This document shows, one piece after another, positions 7,807-14,645 of a stretch of DNA of 14,645 nt (positions are counted from its first letter, which is position 1; every line of letters starts with the position of its first letter). This DNA comes from Usnea hakonensis. Taxonomy: Eukaryota; Ascomycota; Lecanoromycetes; Lecanorales; Parmeliaceae. Below the pieces are notes generated by a model that searched no databases, was not told the DNA's origin, and worked only from the letters and a program-made list of their open reading frames with translations. The translations under genes and the position numbers were made by a program. The DNA is taken from positions 1-14,645 of the forward strand of contig BLJB01000595.1 in the NCBI GenBank assembly GCA_013423325.1, read 5' to 3'.

Positions 7807-8211
7807 ATAACAAATAAAATACAACCCTCTCGCAAGTCAATATTGGATCCCTTCATTTGGTTTGCCAACTATAACCAATGTCCAAACCCACGCCCGCTAA
7901 CCCCCACCAGAAACGCCTACATCGCCTGGTTCTCCGACAGCTCCGACGTCTGCGAGGAAGGCACCGTCTTCGGCCAGCACGACTTCGGCAGCCCGTTCAC
8001 CTACTGCGACCAAGACATCACGATCCTCAGCCACACCAACATCACCTTCACGGGCTGCAGCCCGTGTGACTCGACCTCGCTCCCCACAGGCGTCAGTGAC
8101 TTGGGGGCGCCGGCGCTCAAATGCGCCCCCGCATCGAACCCGCCGGGCGGGTTTCCGTGTGCTGCGAATGGGGGGGCGGGGGTTATTGAGGTGTTGGAGT
8201 ATTGTCAGTAG
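7807..8211 (+). pseudogene. Terminal exon of a cysteine-rich, probably secreted protein; 5' part missing
   Basis: The frame is open from 7807 to TAG 8209-8211 but has no ATG; the first available start would be TTG 7843. A good splice acceptor at 7910 (GCTAAC branch 7896-7901, CACCAG) suggests the real exon is 7911-8211, beginning NAYIAWFSDSSDVCEE. That exon encodes seven cysteines, including the SPC and EYC motifs, with many Gly, Pro, Ser and Thr, typical of a small extracellular domain. Third-position GC is much higher than in the flanking DNA, a mark of real coding use. I find no upstream exon with a signal peptide, so the gene is probably decapitated. Family not recognised. Confidence 0.5.
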
Positions 8212-9114
8212 GGCGGGGGATGTAGCGGGTGGGGCGAGATGGCTGGAGGGAGATTCGAAGGGGTTTGGGGTGGAGGGAACGAGGGAGAGGAGCGAGGTCT
8301 GATATCTTTTGCGCGATGGTAAGCTTGCACGGGGTAAGAATGCGTAGGATGGCCTGTGTGATTATTCTATAAACTTGTTCTTCCTTATCAACCTGGCGCA
8401 GAAACGACCTTCTCTCTCTTCGAGGCCTCACGATTTTTTCTGTCGCTCCTCTTTCCGCGGAAGGATATATAATGTAATATAGAAAGCTATGAGATTGTGG
8501 AAGATTTTGTAACGATATGAAATAATCAACTTCAACTCAAATGACTATGTTCCTAAAATATCAAAAAAAAAAACATATAGAATGTCAAACTGCATTACAT
8601 GAATTTTTTCTTCCATCAAAAAACAATCTTGAAGAAGAAGGACCGACCCGAGCGACCTATCGGGAAAATTCGTCACGGCTATTTTCTTTCCACAAAACAA
8701 AACCACATCAGCCACTTTTCTCACGAAATATTAAGGTGCCTGCATCAAAGATTGCTAAAATCGGACCTTAGAATTAAGGATTTAGAGATAAAGGATTAGC
8801 AAGCTATTGTTGCAGATTGGAGCCCTTGGGATCAATGCGGCATGGTCACATCTTCTTTCACTCCGGTTGTTTTGCGGGAAGGATTACTATTGTATCAGAA
8901 GTAGTGAAACAGTGTTTCGATATCATTGTTGGATTAAGATAAGTCATATATATTTGTCCAATTGCATTTGCTCAAAAGGAAAAAAGCAGCAGATGACGGT
9001 GGCTCTTTTTGAAAGGTACGTTCTCATCTGTGTTGAGAGCTGAAATGATTGCAAGCCAAAAAAACACCACGTAAATCTATCAGCCAGGGGCAAGACCAAT
9101 CACAGCTGCCTTCT
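8212..9114. other. AT-rich interval without a recognisable gene
   Basis: It begins with the probable 3' flank of the cysteine-rich exon, then becomes AT-rich with homopolymer runs (for example A9 near 8563). The few open frames (8541-8771, 8807-9043) have low-complexity Lys/Ile/Phe-rich translations with no family resemblance. No tRNA, LTR or terminal inverted repeat was seen. Confidence 0.5.
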
Positions 9115-11700
9115 TCAGTCAACGCACCATACCCTGTCTCCAGGTGCGTACTCTTCAATCTGCAGATAGCGACCCCTATAGAAATCCTTTATACCATCAG
9201 CTATCTTGATAATTCCTTGCCCATTACTAGCAGCAATAGCTTCCATAGCGACGGGACTTCTCGAGAGTCGCTCCACTTCGAGGTGGAGGCCTTGAAAAGC
9301 AAGTTCGTAGACTGGATCGGCCGGATCTGTGTTCGTGGTTGCAAGGTGTTCCATGAGGCGGCCGGCAGCCGACGTGGCTAATTCCTGAGTCAGACAGTAC
9401 GCTGCCTGACAAATCTGATTCATTTCGGTGGGCACTAGGCTGAAGCAGACTTGCGACTTTGTCTCCACGAAAGTGAATCCACTGCTTTGCGGCTGCTGCC
9501 CGTTCGCTTCTTCGACTAAGAGACCAAGGTGGGCTGTGTTGTTGGGGACAAGAGAGCTAGATCCACGATACAAAACCCAAGGGCTATAAAGCCGAGGTAT
9601 GACAGTGCACAAATCTTCCGAACTAGGGGGATAGTACAATTCACCAATCAGACGGTTAGCTAGACTATACCACCGTCCCTGGCAATCTTTCAACAACAGA
9701 CAATTCCTATAAATGGCATCTCCAATTGACGAGTCGAAGCCAGCTAGCTGATGTGGTATGCATTTTGCAGGCTTTGCGATGCTTATTCGAAAGCCGGCCA
9801 GCTCAACAAGGAGGCCCCTTGCATTACGTTCTGTGCCCAGAAAACCACGATTCTCCTCTTCGCCGACTTCCGGTAGAGCAAGTTGCCTATCTACGAACAG
9901 TAGAGACTCAGGAGCCCATCGGAGGCCACGCTCACGTATTTTTAGACCCTTGTGGAACAGAAAATATTTACTGATCCCAGACGGGGATTTCACTATAATC
10001 CGCCAGAGAACGTTCATTCGTTCGGCGGGCCTCGACGCCAGTATTGGGCTGAGGTCAAGGGCAAGGAGTGTTGCGATAATGAGGGGTTCATCAGAGGGAA
10101 CAGTGACAGATCGATAGAATAGTCCCTCCATGATTTTCTCCATTTTAGCACCTCGATTCTCACTGCTTGTAATGTTGAATAAATTTCTAAACGTTCCAAA
10201 TCTCACCATCACACTGAGTGCAACACCACGTCTTCGAATATCTGTGCTTTAGATCTCTGTAAGACGGTCATACAATGCCCGAATTGGTAAAGCAGTCTTC
10301 GTGAATTGGAACCACAATTTGTCCTTTTTCGCGGGCAGCGCGGCCTCCTGCAAGGTCCAAAGCCTTGTCATCCAGCGCGAGGTCGCAATTCGAACACACG
10401 CTTCATCAACTTCCATGCCGCCAACGCGATGTGATATTAGACTTCGATCCAATACCAGAACTAAGGAGGCCTCGTCGTACGTGCGGTACATCTGCCTCAA
10501 TGCCATCTTTTGAGCTTCTTTCGACTTTACTGGACAGCACAGAGTGTCACACCAAAGCAGCATCTCAGGTTCATCCTCTGGTGCATAAGACTCATCCAAG
10601 TACTTGGAATTCAAATTATCGATCAATGTCTTCAGTCTTGAGAGCTGGCAGCGAGGTAAAGCGGTCGCTGTGGGATTGCCTAGACCATCTGCCCAAACAT
10701 GAGACAATGCTACATAAGACGTAGAGTCTGATGAAGCGACTACGTCGATCAAAATCAGGTCGGAATTGGCATCTTCCTTTAGCCTTATTAGCGGCAAATT
10801 TCCCTTTTTCAAACAGTCTGCCAGCAAATTCTCATCAACGTGGAGAAATTCGCACCCACAAGAGTCACTGACGTGGCGGGTGACTTGGCCTGAGGCCACT
10901 AAATCTCCTGCATGACAGTTGTTTTCGTCACAAGCGGCATGATCCGACGGAAAGCCATCGTCGTGGAAGCAATTAGCAACAAAGGCTATAGCTTGGGGCT
11001 CAAAGTCCTTCTTCAGCATCTGCATCTGGCTTGGGCAGCAGTTGCTCCGTTCAAGTAGCACAGATCTCCGAAAGTTTTCGTTGATGGTTGTACCCCAACT
11101 TACAGGTAGCAGAGTCCGACGAGGATAATCTGCCCATGTGACATTGCAGGCCTTGCTTACAGCATATCCTAAAAGTTCTGCCACAGAAGCAAGATGAAAC
11201 TTGAGATCATTATCAAAAGTAGGATATTTGTCGACCAGGCAAGCATAAGTCAACTTTAAGCACTTGGCGATATGCTCATACACAGTCTTCAAAGCAACCT
11301 TGTCTTGCGTGATTTTTGCTTCCCATTCTTCAAGCCTGGACAAGAGAACTGCAGTTGTAACGATAGCTTTCTCATTTTCGCCGTCCAAACATGTGGTAAC
11401 AAAGTCCTCGTGGCGGTATAAGTCCCCTAATACCTCTTTCAAAAGTCCGAAGAAGAGCCAGTTCTGCAGGAAAGGCTCCAGCTCGCCTGACCGCAACCCG
11501 GTAAGAAAATTTCGATTAGCAAAGGTCAAAGTATGGTGCAGATGTTGCAGATCAAGAGTCCCGTCATTCTCTAGACGAGGCAGGCCTGACCTATGCGGAT
11601 AATCTAAAAAAGGCCCTTCGTCGTATCTGTCCTGACAAAGATACGGTATGGCAGGAAAAATGGACGTTTTTTGCCCATCCCATTGTGAAAGGTGCTCCAT
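9115..11700 (-). CDS. HET-domain (heterokaryon incompatibility) protein, one in-frame TAA or 60-bp intron
   Basis: ATG at 11698-11700, good context (ACAATGG); the last stop is TGA 9115-9117. Residues 331-453 hold the HET domain: YVALSHVWADGLGN (box 1, 329-342), LLWCDTLCCP (box 2, 381-390) and RWMTRLWTLQEAALP (box 3, 442-456). Residues 254-283 form a His/Cys cluster (H254, C257, C262, H276, C281, C283) that could bind zinc. The C-terminal half carries the pattern of large HET proteins (RSVTVPSDEPLIIATLLALD, RGLRWAPESLL) and ends VWCVD. The frame is continuous for 862 codons except for TAA at 10249-10251. Two readings are open: a nonsense mutation after residue 483, or an intron 10273-10214 (GTATGA...CACTCAG, 60 bp, frame kept), giving 841 residues. 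HET proteins trigger incompatibility cell death on non-self recognition; the partner is unknown. The gene stands alone. Confidence 0.88.
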
Positions 11701-11956
11701 TGTTGACGTATTGGCTGATACACAGAGTCTACCTCATGGTAGCTCGCTAGCGATCATCGTATAGGGACCTTCCTAAGCGGGAGCTCCCGGGACTAACTAC
11801 GACGAACATTCCCGACGCACGCGTCGTCATGATAGCTGGTTCGCAGGTTAGAGTGGCTTACGAAGAGAATTTTGAGGAAGAGCTCTAGTCAATGTAAGAG
11901 TTGTTCAGAGAAATATCCGGATGGGATCGTAAAAGGCAACAGCCCGTTACATATAG
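11701..11956. other. Upstream region of the HET gene; no gene seen
   Basis: Divergent intergenic interval between the HET start codon (minus strand) and the truncated copia element (plus strand). It must contain the HET promoter. No conserved motif or second gene is visible. Confidence 0.4.
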
Positions 11957-12025
11957 TCTGGAATTAGGAAAACGCTTGAGACAAGGCCGGCTTGCTGGAA
12001 CATCAATATTCCATTACTCTCTCAT

Positions 12026-13375
12026 GAGACCTTTGCTCCCACTATGAGATTCGAGTCACTGCGAATACTGTTCGCCTTTTGCACCATGCACGGCATCCCT
12101 ATCGAACAAATGGATGTGGACAATGCCTATCTCAATACAATACTAAAGGAGGTGATATACATGTGGCAACCGCAGGGTTCCCCCGAGACGAATGCCACGC
12201 GTGGCAAGGTGTTGCAATTGGTGAAAGGCTTGTATGGTCTCAAGCAGTCAGCGCGGCTCTGGAATCAACAGTTTGCTGCGGCCATTCGCGCAATGGGATT
12301 CCTACCTTCTCATGCTGACAGCTGTATCTTCTTTCGCGATGACAAGGATGGAATGGCAATCATCGGTCTCTACGTGGACGATATCCTCGTTGCCACCAAA
12401 GACCCCACAGTGATGAAGGCCATCAAGAAAGGAATCCACGACGCTTTCAAGTGCACTGAAGCCGGGCCCGTAAATCGCATACTTGGTATACAATCCCACC
12501 GCGATTGGAAGACAAACACAGTGATCCTTGAGCAATCCCAGTACGCCGAAAAGGTCCTGCGAGACTATGGTATGGATCAGGCTGTTCCTGTAAGTACTCC
12601 CATTGATGGATATACCTCCCTTGAGCCCTCAAGGCCAGACGAGGCACGAGCATGTCAACAGGATTACCAAAAGCGAGTCGGAAGCCTCATGTATCTCATG
12701 ACATGCACCCGGCCAGATTTTGCCTTTGCACTTAGCAAATTGAGTCAATTCTGCATCGATCCAACCGTGCGCCACATGAATGCCATCAATCGAGTCCTTA
12801 GATACCTCCGTGGGACCACATATTACGGGATACGTTATCAAGCCACAGGCGACCCAGTTGGATACGCCGATTCGGCATACGGCGATGACAAGGATGACCG
12901 CAAATCGACCTATGGATTCGCACTGTTGTGTGGGCAAGCTGCATGCATATGGTATGGCCATAAGCAAAGGGATGTGACGACGTCTACCACCGAAGCTGAA
13001 TACATCTCCCTGACCGAAGCCGGTAAGACAATAGTGTGGGCCACTAAATGGATGAAAGGCCTTCGATTTATGCCTGTTAATGGTGATCCTATTACCTTGT
13101 TTGGTGATAACAAGGGGAGCAATGCGCTGACCGCAAATCCGGAACACCATGCACGAACGAAGCATATTGATATCAAATACCACTACATCCGTCAACTGGT
13201 AGATGATAAAGACGTCGCTATTCAGTACATTCCTACAGCCGAAATAGCCGCTGATATACTCACAAAGCCTCTCACTACGAAGGTGTTCGAGGAAGGAAGA
13301 CGATTGCTAGGAATGCACGGTTATTCCTACAAGTATATCAAACCGCCATCTGCTATGGAGAAGGTCAGGAGATGA
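12026..13375 (+). pseudogene. Copia pol fragment: reverse transcriptase and RNase H
   Basis: Uninterrupted for 443 codons from ATG 12044, with a few more in-frame codons upstream encoding HETFAPT. Numbering from 12044: EQMDVDNAYL (21-30) carries the first catalytic Asp; GLYGLKQSARLW (62-73) is the conserved palm motif; LYVDDILVATK (109-119) is the YVDD active site; ILGIQ (146-150) follows. RNase H motifs are YADSAYG (Asp275), TEAEYISL (Glu317), FGDNKG (Asp355) and HIDIKYHYIR (Asp376), and the C terminus carries AADILTKPL. All active-site residues look intact, so it decayed little after truncation. It cannot move alone because it lacks Gag, protease and integrase. The true initiator lay far upstream, so Met at 12044 is internal to the former polyprotein. 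Confidence 0.92.
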
Positions 13376-13452
13376 TCCAGGAGACTGCACTGCAGCATGC
13401 ATACCGACACTGCTATCAGCACTCGTTGTCTCCATCTTCCCGCAAGACGAAT

Positions 13453-13462
13453 GAAGAGGGAG
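13453..13462 (+). promoter_or_regulatory. Polypurine tract of the copia element
   Basis: GAAGAGGGAG directly abuts the TGTTG start of the 3' LTR, the expected place for plus-strand priming of reverse transcription. Confidence 0.8.
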
Positions 13463-13781
13463 TGTTGAAATATGGCCCCCAATTCGGTATTAGCTTGCAG
13501 CCAACATGGAGCTAAGAGAAGAAGCCAGGGGTCCGACCATGGATTGTACAACATATGCGCAGGCCTACCATTGGAGGTGTTATGAAGGGTATCTTCCCAG
13601 GGAGGAATACATAACTGGCCTACACCCACCTGTGTAGATATTTCTTTATGCCGGTTTGCACTCATTATTCGTTTGCGATCCTTCCTAATTAGGAATAGCG
13701 CCGAGGAAATAGCCCTAGCCCTAAGCTATCAGAATAGTGTAAACAATCGTTTCCACCAAATTTGCTCGTCATAATCCAACA
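13463..13781 (+). repeat. 3' LTR of the copia element
   Basis: 319 bp, TGTTG...CAACA, preceded by the polypurine tract. It aligns along its length with the solo LTR at 2764-3087 and, in the second half, with 1137-1313. It retains TAGCCCTAGCCCTAAGC (13710-13726), the palindrome TTCCTAATTAGGAA (13682-13695) and a one-base-altered version of the GTAAACAATTGTTT motif (13739-13752). The right end lies 191 bp before the PQ-loop start codon. Confidence 0.93.
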
Positions 13782-13972
13782 TTTCGTTCCTTCCTTTGAG
13801 CTAAAAGTTGGCTCCACGCGTATACTTGCCCCTTTGAGAGTAGTACGAACTTCCGCGATCTCGCTAAAGTGAACTTTATGTGATGTTGTATTGCCCCAGG
13901 CTTGCCTTTGGACTGCCCCACCGTCTTTACCCTCCAATTTTCATATTCATAAGACTATATGCTGCTGCCGCC
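13782..13972 (+). promoter_or_regulatory. Putative promoter of the PQ-loop gene
   Basis: 191 bp between the LTR and the start codon, with a pyrimidine-rich stretch (about 13916-13942) before ATG. All other upstream sequence is retrotransposon, so the native promoter is either this short or was displaced. No specific regulator site is recognised. Confidence 0.4.
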
Positions 13973-14531
13973 ATGACACCGCCGGGCCTCCGATTAGATG
14001 TGGAAGCTCTGAGCGGCCTCTGCGGGTAATCCTCCCTTCCCTCTGAGGACTGCGATCAGTGGGATGCTAACGCTCCGTAGCTCGATATCGATAGCCTGCT
14101 GGATTGTTGTATACTCCCCCCAGATAATAGAAAACTTCCGCCGCTCCTCCGCAGACGGCCTTTCCGTCACCTTCGTCATCATTTGGACTCTCAGCGATGT
14201 CTTCAACATTCTTGGGGCGGTCTTGCAAGGAGTCCTGCCTACAATGACGATCCTGGCAGTCTACTATACCCTTGCCGACATTGTACTTCTTGGTCAATGC
14301 TTCTACTACAAAGGCTTTACGTTCGCGGATGCGCCTATTGACAAGTCTACACCTGCCGGCGATGAGGAAGTGGTAGAGGAAGAGCTCCCGACAGAACAAT
14401 CTTCCCTACTGCCCCATAAGAGGCCCTCGAATACCTCCGATCGACCGTCGATTTCGAGCGCGAACCATTCATCCACTCATGGCTCTTCCTCTTCCCGCCG
14501 CTCTCGTCTGTCGAATGAAGGTTTGGCATGA
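13973..14531 (+). CDS. PQ-loop (Ypq/PQLC2-like) membrane protein, shortened
   Basis: Exon 1 is 13973-14025 and exon 2 is 14081-14531. The 55-bp intron (14026-14080: GTAATC, GCTAAC at 14066-14071, CCGTAG) is canonical. The product is 167 residues. Residues 12-90 carry the first PQ-loop unit: LSGLCGSISIACWIVVYSPQ, then NFRRSSADGLS, a second helix (VTFVIIWTLSDVFNILGAV), GVLPTM, and a third (ILAVYYTLADIVLLGQCFYY). The remainder is hydrophilic and Ser/Arg/Glu-rich. Family members export cationic amino acids from vacuoles/lysosomes and have seven helices with two PQ-loops in about 300 residues. This frame stops at TGA 14529-14531 before the second unit, so it is probably frameshifted. The +1 frame stays open to the window end and ends RNRRFLFNTTLR, like the start of helix 4-5 in relatives. 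Confidence 0.85.
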
Positions 14532-14645
14532 CTGGGTGGAGATGGAAGAACTATCCATCCATCCATCTGATCCGTCTCCGGTCGAACGGGTGGCGGAAAT
14601 GCACACGCGCAATCGGCGTTTTCTGTTCAACACTACCCTACGATC
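14532..14645 (+). other. Possible out-of-frame continuation of the PQ-loop gene
   Basis: From 14530 the +1 frame is open to the window end (DWVEMEEL ... FLFNTTLR). No GT-AG intron of workable size joins it to exon 2. It contains a short (ATCC)3 run (about 14554-14567). Confidence 0.35.

Larger units (their letters stand above)
11957..13781 (+). mobile_element. 5'-truncated Ty1/copia retrotransposon with its 3' LTR
   Basis: The 3' part of an element: reverse transcriptase and RNase H coding sequence (to 13375), about 80 bp of untranslated spacer, polypurine tract GAAGAGGGAG (13453-13462) and the LTR 13463-13781. The reading frame is open back to 11957, but recognisable polyprotein similarity begins only near 12026 (HETFAPTMRFESLR), so the breakpoint lies between about 11957 and 12026. 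Gag, protease, integrase and the 5' LTR are absent. TTTCG follows the LTR; its upstream duplicate cannot exist here because the 5' end is lost. Confidence 0.88.

Noticed and set aside
8541..9043. Open frames in the AT-rich interval
   Set aside because: Low-complexity translations, homopolymer runs and no conserved pattern; expected by chance.
10014..10212. Treating 9115-10212 as a separate gene starting at ATG 10209
   Set aside because: It is in the same frame as the upstream half and continues the known architecture of large HET proteins, so one gene is more likely.
11701..11720. TGTTGACGTA as the start of a fourth LTR
   Set aside because: Only the first five or six bases match the LTR start; the following sequence does not align.
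11957..13781. A complete, autonomous copia element
   Set aside because: Gag, protease, integrase and the 5' LTR are absent from the window.
1..14645. tRNA or rRNA genes, CRISPR array, bacterial operon signals
   Set aside because: None seen on either strand; introns and gene families are those of a fungus, where CRISPR and Shine-Dalgarno sites do not apply.

Overview
The window looks like nuclear DNA of a filamentous ascomycete (Pezizomycotina). Supporting signs are short spliceosomal introns (about 55-120 bp) with GT...CTAAY...AG signals, a HET-domain gene, a Ty1/copia retrotransposon remnant with its LTR family, and fragments of protein families typical of such fungi (DUF6601-like, MADS-like, kinesin-light-chain-type TPR, PD-(D/E)XK-like, pogo-type transposase). 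Intact genes are sparse and most other coding traces are broken. This fits an accessory, subtelomere-like or transposon-rich segment; the species cannot be told from the sequence alone.

Layout. 1-618 is the left arm of a large inverted repeat carrying the 3' part of a MADS-like gene on the + strand. 700-1313 holds a PD-(D/E)XK-nuclease-like fragment (- strand) cut at its 5' side by an LTR fragment. 1512-1993 is a frameshifted DUF6601-like pseudogene, and 2502-2684 (-) is the N-terminal stub of a pogo-type transposase. 2764-3087 is a solo LTR with a 5-bp target duplication. 3272-5779 is the best-preserved gene before the HET locus: a three-exon, 771-residue protein of no known function. 5963-6579 holds a TPR relic and a second frameshifted relic. 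6620-7160 is the right arm of the inverted repeat, with the same MADS-like gene on the - strand, here extending beyond the shared part.

7800-8211 is a GC-rich, cysteine-rich final exon of an otherwise missing gene. 8212-9114 is AT-rich and appears empty. 9115-11700 (-) is a HET-domain gene that is open for its full length apart from one in-frame TAA, which is either a nonsense mutation or part of a 60-bp intron. 11957-13781 is a 5'-truncated Ty1/copia element: an intact reverse transcriptase/RNase H stretch, a polypurine tract and the 3' LTR. 13973-14531 is a two-exon PQ-loop (Ypq/PQLC2-like) gene whose reading frame closes after the first half of the usual seven-helix protein.

The genes do not form a pathway. 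The common theme is turnover: three copies of one LTR family lie beside broken or shortened genes, one lies just upstream of the 771-residue gene and one just upstream of the PQ-loop gene, and the roughly 6-kb block between the inverted arms is framed by two near-identical copies of a MADS-like gene. The HET protein, and possibly the TPR relic if it came from a STAND-type protein, belong to families used in fungal self/non-self recognition.
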